In this document: positions 46,136-56,083 of the stretch, in pieces
Numbering within the stretch: position 1 is the stretch's first letter
How the letters are laid out: each line of letters opens with the position of its first letter
From: NORP240 sp942492445
GTDB taxonomy: Bacteria; Pseudomonadota; Gammaproteobacteria; Pseudomonadales; Pseudohongiellaceae
Length of the DNA: 64,000 nucleotides
Assembly: GCA_942492445.1 (NCBI GenBank)
Contig: CALOEW010000002.1
Location: 102,799-166,798, forward strand
Direction of reading: 5' to 3'
Notes under the pieces: generated by a model
The model's input: the letters and a program-made list of their open reading frames with translations, nothing else
What the model was told of the DNA's origin: nothing
The model's database searches: none
Made by a program: the position numbers and the translations under genes

Positions 46136-47827
46136 ATGCTGCGCAACTTTCCCTCAATACTGCTGGTAGTGGCGGTGACCGGCTGTACTGCCGGCCATTA
46201 CCGTCAGTCGGCAGACAACGAAACCTATACGGCCATCGCCGGCAAGACCGAGCAGGTGCCGGGTACGACCCTGGAAGTGGACATCGACCCGGCGGCTTCG
46301 GTGGAGTCGGTGGATCTTGCTGGCTACGCCCGTAATCAACAGCTCTTTGAGTTTCTGGACAACGAGGCAGAGAGCGAGATCGGCGCCATCGTTATCGGCC
46401 TGAACGATGCACTGGAGCTGGCGTTTCGGTACAGCCGGGAATACCAGACCCAGAAGGAACGGCTGTATCTGGAAGCCCTGGCCCTGACATTCGACCGCTA
46501 CCGTTACACCCCGGTCTTTTCGTTTACTTCCAGTGGTGACTACCAGTGGGATGCGGAGGATCAGTTTGTCCAGGATATGCAGGAATTGACCGGCATGCAA
46601 AGGGTGAACACCAGTGAAACCATCGACGCGGAAACCACCCTCGGTTCGCGCTGGCTGCTCAAAGGTGGCGGCGTGCTGGCATTGACATTGACCAATAATT
46701 TCACCCGCTTTCTCACCGGTGATGTCAGAGAGACCGGCAGCGGTGCATTATTCGCCTCGTTTGCGCAGCCATTGATAAGGGACTTCGGCCGTGCCATCGA
46801 AACAGAGAATCTGATGCAGGCCGAGCGGGACCTGCTTTACCAGTTGCGGGATTTCACCCGGTTCCGGAAATCGTTCGCGGTTCGGATCGCGTCCCAATAT
46901 TACTCAGTGCTGCTGAATCGGGAAATTACCCGTAACAACTATTCGGGGCTGCAGGCGGTAAACCTCAACCTTGAGCGTGAACAGGCCTTTCAGGCTGAAG
47001 GGCTGCGAACCCTGTTGCAGGTGGGCAGGCTGGAGCAGCAGTCGCTGCAGCAGAGATTGCGCTGGACCACGTCGATTACCCGTTACAAGCGCAGTCTGGA
47101 CAATTTTAAAATACTGATCGGCCTTCGGGCCAGTGACAATATCATCCTCGATGACAATGAACTGGAGATTATTTCCGAGACCGGCATGACCGATCCGGAT
47201 CTGGGCCTGGACCTGGCACTGGAGCTCTCACAACAGACCCGTCTGGATCTCTACACCGAGCTCGATCGGGTGCAGGACAGTGCCCGGAAAATCAGGGTGG
47301 CCGCCAATCAGCTCAAACCGGCCCTGGACTTCAGCTTCGATGTGGCAGTGACCGGGCCCGATGACCCCAATCTCGGCGAGCTGGATTTTGAAAACGCTGT
47401 GTATACCGCCGGGCTCGGCCTTGAGCTGCCGCTGGACACCAAGTTCGACCGCAACGAGCTGAGGCGGGCGCTGATAACCTACGATGCCTCGACCAGGTCG
47501 TACATGGCCACGGTGGATCAGGTCAAGCTGGACGTTATCGATGCCTGGCGACGAATGGATCAGGCACTGAAAAGCTACGAGATCAATGTAACCAGCGTGG
47601 AAATCAACGAGCGTCGGGTCGAGGAGGCACAATTGCGCGCCGAACTGGGGCTTGGGGATATCCAGGATACGGTGGATTCCCAGAACGACCTGATCGCCGC
47701 TCGCACTGAGCTGATCAGTACCATAGTGGAACACAATATTGCCAAACTGGAATTCTGGCGCGATATCGGCTTACTGTACGTGGACGATTCCGGTCAATGG
47801 GAGGAGGGGGTTGATGAACCTCGATAG
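46136..47827 (+). CDS. TolC-family outer membrane channel (lipoprotein)
   Basis: A 563-residue outer membrane efflux protein. Its signal ends VVAVTGC with Cys17 as a likely lipid anchor. Two outer-membrane efflux domains cover about residues 80-300 and 310-540, with long helices such as YRYTPVFSFTSSGDYQWD and the late stretch VEEAQLRAELGLGDIQDTVD typical of the family. It overlaps the adaptor gene by 14 bases. The two ABC genes downstream make this a tripartite exporter of the MacAB-TolC type. Confidence 0.87.
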   Translation: MLRNFPSILLVVAVTGCTAGHYRQSADNETYTAIAGKTEQVPGTTLEVDIDPAASVESVDLAGYARNQQLFEFLDNEAESEIGAIVIGLNDALELAFRYSREYQTQKERLYLEALALTFDRYRYTPVFSFTSSGDYQWDAEDQFVQDMQELTGMQRVNTSETIDAETTLGSRWLLKGGGVLALTLTNNFTRFLTGDVRETGSGALFASFAQPLIRDFGRAIETENLMQAERDLLYQLRDFTRFRKSFAVRIASQYYSVLLNREITRNNYSGLQAVNLNLEREQAFQAEGLRTLLQVGRLEQQSLQQRLRWTTSITRYKRSLDNFKILIGLRASDNIILDDNELEIISETGMTDPDLGLDLALELSQQTRLDLYTELDRVQDSARKIRVAANQLKPALDFSFDVAVTGPDDPNLGELDFENAVYTAGLGLELPLDTKFDRNELRRALITYDASTRSYMATVDQVKLDVIDAWRRMDQALKSYEINVTSVEINERRVEEAQLRAELGLGDIQDTVDSQNDLIAARTELISTIVEHNIAKLEFWRDIGLLYVDDSGQWEEGVDEPR

Positions 47828-49955
47828 AGATGCAATTTTCGCCAGGCTTTCCGAGCACCTGCCTGCCGGGCTGCGGTCACGACTGAATGGCCTGACTGCG
47901 AGCTTCCTGGCGGCCCGCAAGCCCACGCGCTACGCCATTGTCGGCGGAGCTTCCGGATTGCTGTTGTTGTTACTGTTCAACCTCGGTGGTGGAGCAGGTT
48001 CCGACGGGGCCGGAAGTATCACTTTTCAGGCACGGCGCGGCGACCTGGATGTCACGGTACTGGAAGGGGGGGCTCTCGAGGCGCTGGTGTCCACGGAGAT
48101 TCGTTCCGAAGTGAAAGGTCGGGAGGGCGTAAAAATACTCAGCATTATCGAGGAGGGCTATCGCATTACCGATGAGGATGTAGAAAGTGGCAAGATCCTT
48201 GTGGAGCTGGATACCTCCCAGCTTATCGATGAACAGCTCAATCAGGAAATCGCAGTGGAAACGGCAGAGGCCGAGTTCATCGAACGTAAGGCCCAATACG
48301 AGATCCAGTTGAATCAGAACATGACCGAACTGAATGATGCTCGCCAGACCATGCGCTTCGCGCGTCTGGATTTTGAAAAGTTCCTCGGCGCCAATGTGGT
48401 CGGCAATATTATTTCCGGTCTGGAGATCGAGGAGCGCCTGGCGCGTGCAGAAGCAGCGGACCTGGAAGCTCTGAAGGAGGGCGTAGGGCTGGGGTCGGCG
48501 CCGTCAATCCGGGAGCCGGAAACACTGCCGTCGTACTCGGGTGGGGCCGGTGGATTCGACCCGGCCGACCTGGATTCCATGCCGGCGCAGGTCCAGGAGC
48601 GGATTCGCCAGGCCATGGCGAACAACGGGGGACAACTGCCTCCGGAAATGCTGGAGCGTATGCAGCGCTTCGCTCAGGGAGGATTCCAGGGTGGCGACAG
48701 CCGGGTCGGCAATGGCGGTGCGTCACAGCGAGCCCCGCGTCAGTCGGGCGTCACCAGCAGCGCTCCCAGGGAAACCGGAGCCAGGGCAGCCACGCAGCCA
48801 GACGAACTGGTGCTCGAGCCCAGAAACAAAACCACGCGGCCGGTGGTGAGTTCGCTGCTGCTGGACGAAGAATACATGCGTATCCGCAACCAGCTGGATT
48901 TCACCCAGTATGCCAACATCGATCGACTCGAAGATGGCGAGGCCAAGCAGATGTTGCGGCAGCTTCAGGACGAGTTGCAGGTCGCCCAGGAAGAATACCT
49001 GCTGGCTCAGACCCGGATCGAGGGCCAGCGCCGTCTGGAGTCCCGTGGATTCATTACACCCACCGAGTTGGAAGCCGAGGAGTTGAACCTCAGCAAGGCC
49101 AACAACAAACTGCAGGAAAAGGAAACGGCTCTCAAGCTTTACATCCAGTACACCTTTCCCAAGGAAGCGGAACAGAAGCTGACCGATTTCGAAAACGCGA
49201 TTATGAGTTATCAGCGACAGCTGAAGGAGAATATTGCCGAGGAAGCTCAGGAAGAGGCCCGGCTAAGCTCCGCCGAGCGCAAGTTTAATCTGGAACGCGT
49301 TAAACTGGCGGATATCAATCAGCAGTTAATGGCGGCAACCATTCGCGCGATACGTCCCGGACTGGTTGTCTATGGTGCGTCGGACCAGAACAGCCAGCGC
49401 TTTCGCCGCAGCAGTGAGGAAGCGATAGCCGAAGGGGCCACGGTGAGGGAGCGGCAACCTATCCTGACCATCCCCGATATGCGGGAGATGGCGGTCAAGG
49501 TGAATATCCACGAATCTGCTGTCCAGCGCGTTGCCGTAGGTCAGCGCGTAAATGTGTTAATTGACGCTTTTCCTGATGAACGCCTGACCGGTGTGGTCAG
49601 CAAGGTAGCAGTCGTCGCCGATTCCGCCAACGCTTTTATGAATCCGGATCTGAAGGTTTACCCGACCACGATTAAAATCGATGGCACTCACGAGTGGCTG
49701 AGGCCGGGAATGAGCGCCCAGGTGGAAATTCTGGTCAATCGTCTGGAGAATGTAGTCTATGTGCCATTACAGGCGGTTTCCTATTTCGGAGATCAGCGGG
49801 TGGTCTATGTAAGGAGCGGGGGGCGACCGGCGCGAAGGGAAGTACAGACCGGATCATTTTCCGAGCAGTTTATAGAAATTGTCAGTGGCCTTCGGGAAGG
49901 CGAAGAGGTGCTGCTGTTGCCACCGCGGCAGGAGTCGGTGCAGACCGGTGGTTAG
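47814..49955 (+). CDS. HlyD/MacA-like adaptor with a large inserted region
   Basis: A 713-residue periplasmic adaptor, well above the roughly 370-450 usual for MacA. The start is ATG 47814, with ggaggaggggg upstream, inside the TolC-like gene. It has one membrane helix (about residues 41-57), the lipoyl/barrel halves and a long coiled coil. A low-complexity insertion (about 222-345) is rich in Gly, Gln, Pro and Arg (FAQGGFQGGDSRVGNGG). Downstream are the rest of the coiled coil (345-510) and the barrel, VNIHESAVQRVAVGQRVNV, and membrane-proximal domains. The product joins the TolC-like channel to an ABC transporter. Confidence 0.85.
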   Translation: MNLDRDAIFARLSEHLPAGLRSRLNGLTASFLAARKPTRYAIVGGASGLLLLLLFNLGGGAGSDGAGSITFQARRGDLDVTVLEGGALEALVSTEIRSEVKGREGVKILSIIEEGYRITDEDVESGKILVELDTSQLIDEQLNQEIAVETAEAEFIERKAQYEIQLNQNMTELNDARQTMRFARLDFEKFLGANVVGNIISGLEIEERLARAEAADLEALKEGVGLGSAPSIREPETLPSYSGGAGGFDPADLDSMPAQVQERIRQAMANNGGQLPPEMLERMQRFAQGGFQGGDSRVGNGGASQRAPRQSGVTSSAPRETGARAATQPDELVLEPRNKTTRPVVSSLLLDEEYMRIRNQLDFTQYANIDRLEDGEAKQMLRQLQDELQVAQEEYLLAQTRIEGQRRLESRGFITPTELEAEELNLSKANNKLQEKETALKLYIQYTFPKEAEQKLTDFENAIMSYQRQLKENIAEEAQEEARLSSAERKFNLERVKLADINQQLMAATIRAIRPGLVVYGASDQNSQRFRRSSEEAIAEGATVRERQPILTIPDMREMAVKVNIHESAVQRVAVGQRVNVLIDAFPDERLTGVVSKVAVVADSANAFMNPDLKVYPTTIKIDGTHEWLRPGMSAQVEILVNRLENVVYVPLQAVSYFGDQRVVYVRSGGRPARREVQTGSFSEQFIEIVSGLREGEEVLLLPPRQESVQTGG

Positions 49956-49970
49956 ATTGGCAGCGGAGCC

Positions 49971-50714
49971 GTGACGACAATGGTTGGCGACATGGCCGCA
50001 TCCGTATCCAACCCGGCGAAACTCATGGGGCAGTCCGTGGTCGCGCGGGTTGAGGACATCCGCAAGACCTACCGGATGGGAACCCTCTCGGTCGAGGTGC
50101 TGCACGGTATCTCGCTGGATTTCTACCACGGTGATTACATCAGCATCATGGGGCCGTCCGGCTGCGGCAAGTCCACTTTCATGAACATTCTCGGCTGCCT
50201 GGATCAGCCCACGTCGGGCAAGTACTTCCTGGGGGGTGAAGACACCTCGAAGATGGAGGACGATGAACTGTCCACCATCAGGGGTGCGCGACTCGGTTTC
50301 ATATTTCAGTCCTACAATCTCATACAGCAGCTGAATGTGCTGGAAAATATCGAAATGCCGCTCTTCTACCAGGGGTATTCGGAGGCCGAGAGTCACGAGA
50401 AAGCACGGGCATTGGCAGAGCGTGTGGGCCTTGGTGATCGGCTTGATCACAAACCTTTCGAACTGTCAGGTGGGCAGCAGCAGCGCGTCGCTATTGCGCG
50501 TGCCCTGGCTGTGGATCCGCTGATTATCCTGGCAGACGAGCCCACTGGAAATCTGGATTCCAGATCGGGTGCGGAAATACTCGACCTGTTCGATGAGTTA
50601 CATCAACAGGGCAAGACTCTCATTATGGTGACACATTCGGAAGAACTGGAGGAACGATCCCATCGCTGGATCCGATTGCGGGACGGCGTGGTGGAAAACG
50701 ACGAACGTCGCTAG
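49971..50714 (+). CDS. MacB/LolD-type ABC ATPase
   Basis: A 247-residue ATP-binding protein with Walker A GPSGCGKSTFMNIL (about residues 62-75), signature LSGGQQQRVAIARAL and Walker B LIILADEPTGNLDS. These are standard for the family that powers MacB, LolCDE and FtsX-type permeases. GTG 49971 gives a 20-residue lead; internal ATGs are possible starts. It follows the adaptor gene after 15 bases. Its permease is encoded 1.4 kb further on, beyond an opposed gene. Confidence 0.9.
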   Translation: MTTMVGDMAASVSNPAKLMGQSVVARVEDIRKTYRMGTLSVEVLHGISLDFYHGDYISIMGPSGCGKSTFMNILGCLDQPTSGKYFLGGEDTSKMEDDELSTIRGARLGFIFQSYNLIQQLNVLENIEMPLFYQGYSEAESHEKARALAERVGLGDRLDHKPFELSGGQQQRVAIARALAVDPLIILADEPTGNLDSRSGAEILDLFDELHQQGKTLIMVTHSEELEERSHRWIRLRDGVVENDERR

Positions 50715-50734
50715 CGGTATCGGAGGGGTTGCGG

Positions 50735-50882
50735 CTAGCAGGCTGTTGGAAAACGTGATGAGCGCGGCCATGGCGAGGCAAAAACTGGCGAAAAAGCGCA
50801 GTTTGCCGGGTGTAAATGAGCATTTTGAGCCAGTTTTTAACGAAGCACTGGCAAGCGCAATAGTTTTTCAACAGCCTGCTAG
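50735..50882. repeat. MITE with CTAGCAGGCTGTTG terminal inverted repeats
   Basis: CTAGCAGGCTGTTG at 50735-50748 is matched by CAACAGCCTGCTAG at 50869-50882 (perfect 14-base arms, plus the A/T run beside them). The 148-base element has no transposase. It contains a short frame whose peptide includes MARQKLAKKRSLPGVNEHF, a sequence I recall from many genomes as a repeat-derived hypothetical peptide. It sits right after the ABC ATPase gene. Confidence 0.7.
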
Positions 50883-50977
50883 TCTGAAATCCCGGTCACG
50901 GCGCTGGTCTGATTGCCGGTGCGGAAACTGAGGATTGGCAATTCCTCGCCGCATTCACTTGTTTCAGAAGATAAAAA

Positions 50978-51010
50978 AATACCCCCGACATTCACGGATG
51001 CGGGGGTATT
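50978..51010 (-). terminator. hairpin terminator of the 51048 gene
   Basis: AATACCCCCG (50978-50987) and CGGGGGTATT (51001-51010) form a perfect ten-base stem. Read on the minus strand it is followed by a run of T, the classic form of a rho-independent terminator. It lies 38 bases after the stop of the minus-strand gene. Confidence 0.85.
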
Positions 51011-51047
51011 GATTCGCTTTTAGAATTGCTCGGCAATCAGGCAGCGA

Positions 51048-51641
51048 TTATTTCCCCTTGTTGGAATATTCGGTTCCGTTCACAGGGATCATCAGGTGAG
51101 CAGCGGAAGTTCCTGAGCGCATCATCCAGGGTGTGCCCATGCCGGCCAGGGCATTGTCACGCTGAGGGCCGGTCGGCATTCCGAGTTCTTCTGCAGTAGC
51201 GTTCGGTAAAGAAATCACGAACAGGTACTGGATCCGGTCTGGCGTATCGAATCGGCGGTAGCTGAGGGCACCGAAAACCCGTGGAGGAATCTGTCCTTCA
51301 TCCTCGGCCTTCTGCAGGGCAAGCTGCAACTCCTCACCCTCGAGCCCCTGGGCGCGCAGCTTGGCGGACAGGTCGTTACGGGCGCGCAGCGACACCGGAT
51401 TGCAGCGAGTGAAACCTTCAGCATCGGTGGGGCGGCATTCCACGTGGTTGGTGCCTGCCTTGAGAGTGATGCGCTGACCGGTATCCTCGTCATAGGTGTA
51501 GACCGTGGCATTGGCTCGCAGGTCTGCCGGCAATGGCGAAAGCGCTTTTTCAATAATTTCTGCCTGACTCTGGGCAAAAAGCTGAGAGCTGGCAAGGAGG
51601 CCCGGAATGGCCAGAGCAAGTGCGTAACGAAGTGTTGACAT
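51048..51641 (-). CDS. exported protein of unknown function
   Basis: The start at 51641 has agggaga seven bases upstream and gives a signal peptide (LRYALALAIPGLLASSQLFA). The 197-residue product has no membrane segment after that. Two cysteines (VECRPT and TRCNPVSL) could form a disulfide. The rest is mixed and ends in HLMIPVNGTEYSNKGK. I recognise no family. It is transcribed against the exporter genes on both sides and has its own terminator, so it looks like an independent insertion between the ATPase and permease genes. Confidence 0.65.
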   Translation of the reverse strand: MSTLRYALALAIPGLLASSQLFAQSQAEIIEKALSPLPADLRANATVYTYDEDTGQRITLKAGTNHVECRPTDAEGFTRCNPVSLRARNDLSAKLRAQGLEGEELQLALQKAEDEGQIPPRVFGALSYRRFDTPDRIQYLFVISLPNATAEELGMPTGPQRDNALAGMGTPWMMRSGTSAAHLMIPVNGTEYSNKGK

Positions 51642-52091
51642 GTCAATCTCCCTCTTGGGTTGTCTTGTAGTATCAGGTTTCAGTGACGCGGACACCGGGA
51701 TGGGCTTTCCAGGCGCCGCCCCAGCCCTCCCCGTCCGCTGATGATTCAGCAGCGGGGACTGGAATTCCTGTAAACGGAATGCCGGCTGTTGTCGTTTTAA
51801 CCGGTACTGCCGGGTAAGCAGTATCAGCGACTCCCGTGTCCGTCGGGCGGACGCACAGGAGAATATTTTGCGGAAACCATCTTAAGGCATCTGTCAGAGG
51901 ATACCTACTAAAAAACCTGATCCTGATCATGATTTGGCTGCAAAACACCGTGAAACAGCCTCAACTGAAGCCGAAATCAACCAGGCCCTGTAACCGGGCG
52001 GCTGCCGGTCATGGTAGATTAGCAGGGCCGACTGGTGCACTTGCCGACCCGCTCCGGGCAAACCAACTGCCCGCTGTATTTCAGGAATGCC

Positions 52092-53456
52092 ATGCCAGAC
52101 CTTAGCATCCAGACTCCTGCCCCGGGAAAAGTCCTGCCTCGCCATCGAGTGGCGCCGGCAGCCAGGTTCAATTTCGTGCGATTCAAGAAGATCACCCAGG
52201 TTGGTCTCAAGAGCATCTATTCCCATGGACTTCGGTCCCTGCTTACGGTGCTGGGTATCGTGATCGGTGTGGCGGCCGTCATTGCCATGCTGGCGGTCAG
52301 CGAGGGGGCAAGTTTCGAGGCACAACAGCAGTTTCGTGACCTGGGTGCCAGCAATATCCTGTTGAAAAGCGTCAAGCCTGCCGAGGTGGAGGAAAGCAGC
52401 AACCAGGGGTTCGGACCACCGCGGGCAGTTGTCTACGGGCTTACCAATGCCGATATCGACACGGTCAGAATGACCATTCCGGGAGTGAACAATGTAATTT
52501 CTTCCCGAATCGTAAAGAAAAATATCTGGCACCTCGACAAAAGCATGAATGCGGATGTCGTCGGGACCCAGGTGGAGTATCCCGTTTCACGTAACTACTC
52601 ACTGCAGATCGGGCGTTTTTTCAGCCAGGCTGAAGTGCGTGATCATGCCAACGTGGTGGTTCTGAGTGACGAAGTATCGAGAGAGCTGTTTCCTATCGAT
52701 AATCCTCTGGGCAAGAGCATCAAGATCGACAGTGATTATTACAATATCGTCGGCATTATGGAGCCGGAGGGTTTTTCCAATCTGGGCCAGAACCAGGCAG
52801 GCAGTTCCAATGCCGCACCGACACGGGTTTTTATCCCTATCACCTCGTCCCGTTCCCGCTTCGGGGAAACGCTGGTGCGCCAGACTGCGGGTGGAATGGA
52901 ATCGGAAACCGTAGATCTCCATGAGGCGATCATTCAGGTGGACGATCAGGAGACCGTTATCGAGGTCGGTCAGATCATCGAACAGATTCTGGCACGCCGG
53001 CATCGGAACGTGGACTACACCATCGAAGTGCCGCTGGCGCTGTTGCGGCAGGCGGAGGAAAGCGCGTTGCGCGACCAGATCGTGGCCGGTGCCATTGCCG
53101 GAATTTCATTGCTGGTTGGAGGCATCGGCATTATGAATATTATGCTGGCCAGTGTGACCGAGCGTACCCGCGAAATCGGGATACGCCGAGCTCTCGGCGC
53201 CAAGAAGCGCGATATCATCACCCAGTTTCTGATCGAGGCTGTCATCCTGTCCGGAGTCGGTGGTCTCATCGGAGTGGTCCTGGGAGTGATTATTCCCTTC
53301 ATCATTTCCACATTCTGGGGGATGACGACAATCGTGACGCCAATAGCACCGGTTCTGGCGTTTTCCATTTCGGCGTTTATCGGTGTGATCTTCGGTATCT
53401 ATCCGTCGATGCGCGCGGCGGAGATGGACCCGGTGGAAGCGCTGCGGCACGAGTAG
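52092..53456 (+). CDS. MacB-like ABC permease
   Basis: A 454-residue permease with an N-terminal membrane helix (about residues 45-65, SLLTVLGIVIGVAAVIAML), a large periplasmic domain and three C-terminal helices of the FtsX type. GIRRALGAKKRDIITQFLIEAV marks the conserved coupling loop. It has no ATPase domain, so the separate ATPase at 49971 would drive it. It and the TolC- and HlyD-like proteins form one exporter. ATG 52092 is used; a start 57 bases upstream is possible. The left arm of the terminal inverted duplication begins about 100 bases before this gene. Confidence 0.85.
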   Translation: MPDLSIQTPAPGKVLPRHRVAPAARFNFVRFKKITQVGLKSIYSHGLRSLLTVLGIVIGVAAVIAMLAVSEGASFEAQQQFRDLGASNILLKSVKPAEVEESSNQGFGPPRAVVYGLTNADIDTVRMTIPGVNNVISSRIVKKNIWHLDKSMNADVVGTQVEYPVSRNYSLQIGRFFSQAEVRDHANVVVLSDEVSRELFPIDNPLGKSIKIDSDYYNIVGIMEPEGFSNLGQNQAGSSNAAPTRVFIPITSSRSRFGETLVRQTAGGMESETVDLHEAIIQVDDQETVIEVGQIIEQILARRHRNVDYTIEVPLALLRQAEESALRDQIVAGAIAGISLLVGGIGIMNIMLASVTERTREIGIRRALGAKKRDIITQFLIEAVILSGVGGLIGVVLGVIIPFIISTFWGMTTIVTPIAPVLAFSISAFIGVIFGIYPSMRAAEMDPVEALRHE

Positions 53457-53519
53457 CTGACGGGGGGTTGTGGCCTGGAATGCGGCTTCGCCCGCTGTTA
53501 CGCAGGAACAGCAGGCCCG

Positions 53520-54503
53520 TTAATTACAACCCTGCTTTTTTTCCCAGGCCAGGGAGTTTTTCACGATCGTATCCAGATCGTCGTAGCGGGGTTTCCAGTC
53601 CAGAGTGGCATGAATTGCCGTCACATCGGAGATCAGGGTGGCCGGGTCGCCGGCGCGCCTGTCAGTGTATTCAACATTCAGGGGTTCACCCTGACACCTT
53701 TCCACCGCATCGATCACCTCCCTGACGCTATACCCGTGACCGTAACCGCAGTTAAGGGTCGTGGTGGAACCGCCGGAGCGCAGGTAGTCAAGCGCCGACA
53801 GGTGGGCGGAGGCGAGGTCGGATACGTGGATATAATCCCGTACACCGGTACCGTCCACTGTGGGGTAGTCGGTGCCGAAAACCATCAGCTTTTCCCGCCT
53901 GCCAAGGGCGACTTCGCAGGCAACTTTGATAAGAAGCGTGGCCTGTTCGGTGTTCTGGCCAATATCGCCGTCCGGGTCGCTGCCGGCGACATTGAAATAG
54001 CGCAGTACGACCGCATCGAGCTGTGAAGCGGCACACAGGTCCCTGATCATCCATTCGCTCATGAGCTTGGAGCTGCCATAGGGATTAATGGGGGCAGTGG
54101 GCGTGGATTCCCTGGCGACGCCGTCGGCCAGTTCTCCATAGACGGCTGCTGTCGAGGAGAATATGAAGCGCCTGACACCTGCTTCCTGGCAGCACTGCAG
54201 CAGATTCCGTGTGGAACAGGTGTTATTTCCATAGTATTTCAGGGGATCGGAAACAGACTCCGGTACGATAGTGTGAGCCGCGAAGTGCATGACGGTGTCG
54301 ATGTCGTGTTTCTTGAGCAGGGCGGCGACCTGTTCCCGGTTGCCGGTCTCACCCACTACCAGGTCTCCGTACAGCACGGCTTTTCTGAATCCGGTGCTGA
54401 GGTTGTCCAGCACCACCACCCGTTCGCCACGCTGGCCAAGCTGTTTGACTACGTGACTGCCGATGTAGCCTGCTCCACCTGTGACCAGTATTCCTCTACT
54501 CAT
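53520..54503 (-). CDS. galE: UDP-glucose 4-epimerase
   Basis: A 327-residue short-chain dehydrogenase-fold enzyme interconverting UDP-glucose and UDP-galactose (or the N-acetyl sugars). NAD motif GGAGYIGSHVVKQL is at residues 7-20, serine and tyrosine/lysine are in FSSTAAVYG and PYGSSKLMSE, and VLRYFNVAGSDPDG and DYIHVSDLASAHL are typical of GalE. All catalytic residues are present. It lies 34 bases from the UDP-HexNAc dehydrogenase gene and probably supplies the sugar epimer for that pathway. Confidence 0.92.
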   Translation of the reverse strand: MSRGILVTGGAGYIGSHVVKQLGQRGERVVVLDNLSTGFRKAVLYGDLVVGETGNREQVAALLKKHDIDTVMHFAAHTIVPESVSDPLKYYGNNTCSTRNLLQCCQEAGVRRFIFSSTAAVYGELADGVARESTPTAPINPYGSSKLMSEWMIRDLCAASQLDAVVLRYFNVAGSDPDGDIGQNTEQATLLIKVACEVALGRREKLMVFGTDYPTVDGTGVRDYIHVSDLASAHLSALDYLRSGGSTTTLNCGYGHGYSVREVIDAVERCQGEPLNVEYTDRRAGDPATLISDVTAIHATLDWKPRYDDLDTIVKNSLAWEKKQGCN

Positions 54504-54537
54504 AAGTCTGTCCGAAAATAGGGTGTTGCCGGCCGGA

Positions 54538-55809
54538 TCACAGTCGGCTCAGTCCGGCCTCAAAGGGAAAGAGATACTTGACGTCGAAAATGACACTTTC
54601 GGGTTTGCAGAATGACCTGATCTCTTCGAGGCCCATTTCGCGAAACCTGTCGTGGGCCACGGTGATGAGCACCGCGTCGTAGGCGCCGGGTGCCGGGGCT
54701 TCGACGATGTCTATGTCGTATTCCTCCCGAGCCTCTTCGGAGGCGACCCAGGGGTCGTAGACATCGATGTTGATATTGAATTCCTGCAGGCTTCTGACCA
54801 CATCCACAACCCGGGTATTGCGCAGGTCAGGGCAATTTTCCTTGAATGTGAGCCCCATGATCAGAATGCGCGAGTCCACAACGTGAATGCGTTTCCGGGT
54901 CAACAGCTTGATCACCCGTTCCGCTATATAGGTTCCCATACCGTCGTTGATACGTCGGCCGGCCAGAATGATTTCCGGGTGGTAGCCGATTTCCTGGGAC
55001 TTGTGGGTCAGGTAGTAGGGGTCCACACTGATGCAGTGGCCGCCCACAAGACCGGGTCGAAACGGCAGGAAATTCCATTTGCTGCCGGCGGCGTTCAGAA
55101 CTTCCTCGGTATCGATGCCCAGTTTCTCAAAAATAATGCACAGCTCATTGATCAGGGCGATGTTGAGATCGCGCTGGGTGTTTTCAATGACCTTGGCGGC
55201 TTCGGCCACCTTGATGCTGCTGACGTTGTGGGTGCCAGCCGAGATGATGGATTTGTAAAGTTCGTCCACAAACCGGGCGATCCGGGGGGTGGATCCGGAA
55301 GTCACCTTGACGATGGACTCGATACGGTGTTGTTTGTCACCCGGATTGATGCGTTCCGGACTGTAGCCGGCATAGAACTGCTCGTTGAATTTCAGCCCGG
55401 AAATTTCCTCCAGAATGGGCACACAGACTTCTTCCGTGGCTCCTGGATAGACGGTGGATTCGTAAATAACCACGTCTCCTGCGGCCAACACCGAGCCAAC
55501 CAGTTTGCTGGCGCTCCGCAGGGGCCCCAGATCAGGGCGGTTCTGCCGGTCGATCGGCGTTGGCACGGTGACGATAAAAACATTGCAGTCGTTTAGGTCC
55601 GCTGGATCGGCGGTATACACCACGTCCACCACCGCCAGTTCCTCGCGCGACATTTCGTTGGTTCTGTCGTAACCTTCCGCCAGTTCCCGGATACGACTCT
55701 GTTGAATATCAAATCCGACACAGGGGTATTTCCTGCCGAATGCTGCCAGCAATGGCAGGCCGACGTAGCCGAGGCCAATGACCGCAATCCTGGAGTTGTT
55801 TATGTCCAA
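54538..55809 (-). CDS. UDP-N-acetylhexosamine dehydrogenase (TviB/WbpO-like)
   Basis: A 423-residue nucleotide-sugar dehydrogenase that oxidises a UDP-GlcNAc or UDP-GalNAc to the uronic acid. It has the NAD motif IAVIGLGYVGLPLLAAFG, the mid-protein helix KVAEAAKVIENTQRDLNIALIN, the catalytic cysteine in GLVGGHCISVDPYYL, and MGLTFKENCPDLRNTRV. The start is TTG (TTGGACATAAAC) with ggtgga upstream. Sequence and length favour the TviB/WbpO group over UDP-glucose dehydrogenase. With GalE and the sugar transferase it forms a capsule or exopolysaccharide cluster. Confidence 0.88.
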   Translation of the reverse strand: MDINNSRIAVIGLGYVGLPLLAAFGRKYPCVGFDIQQSRIRELAEGYDRTNEMSREELAVVDVVYTADPADLNDCNVFIVTVPTPIDRQNRPDLGPLRSASKLVGSVLAAGDVVIYESTVYPGATEEVCVPILEEISGLKFNEQFYAGYSPERINPGDKQHRIESIVKVTSGSTPRIARFVDELYKSIISAGTHNVSSIKVAEAAKVIENTQRDLNIALINELCIIFEKLGIDTEEVLNAAGSKWNFLPFRPGLVGGHCISVDPYYLTHKSQEIGYHPEIILAGRRINDGMGTYIAERVIKLLTRKRIHVVDSRILIMGLTFKENCPDLRNTRVVDVVRSLQEFNINIDVYDPWVASEEAREEYDIDIVEAPAPGAYDAVLITVAHDRFREMGLEEIRSFCKPESVIFDVKYLFPFEAGLSRL

Positions 55810-56083
55810 GGTTATGATTCCACCGTAACTTGTTGTTAATGAGATGGTTTGTTGGAGGAATTAGAGCACAAAAAGAAGCATTACAGAATAGAACTGGGTC
55901 ACAGCATCGTGATTTATTTTTCCGAACCTGCCACCCCTGGACCCCGACAAACGAGGAGGCCTTGACGAGGCTGGAGCCGCCCGCCGGGTGAGAGATCGGT
56001 AGTAATCTCAGCATCGGAGGCGCTGGCCACCGCCTGAAAGAGAAATCGAAGCACAGTGTCTGCCTGCCAATCGGGATATTCAG

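Noticed and set aside
50746..50931. Small protein encoded in the MITE
   Set aside because: The frame is formed by the repeat itself and the peptide resembles repeat-derived predictions, so it is annotated only as a repeat.
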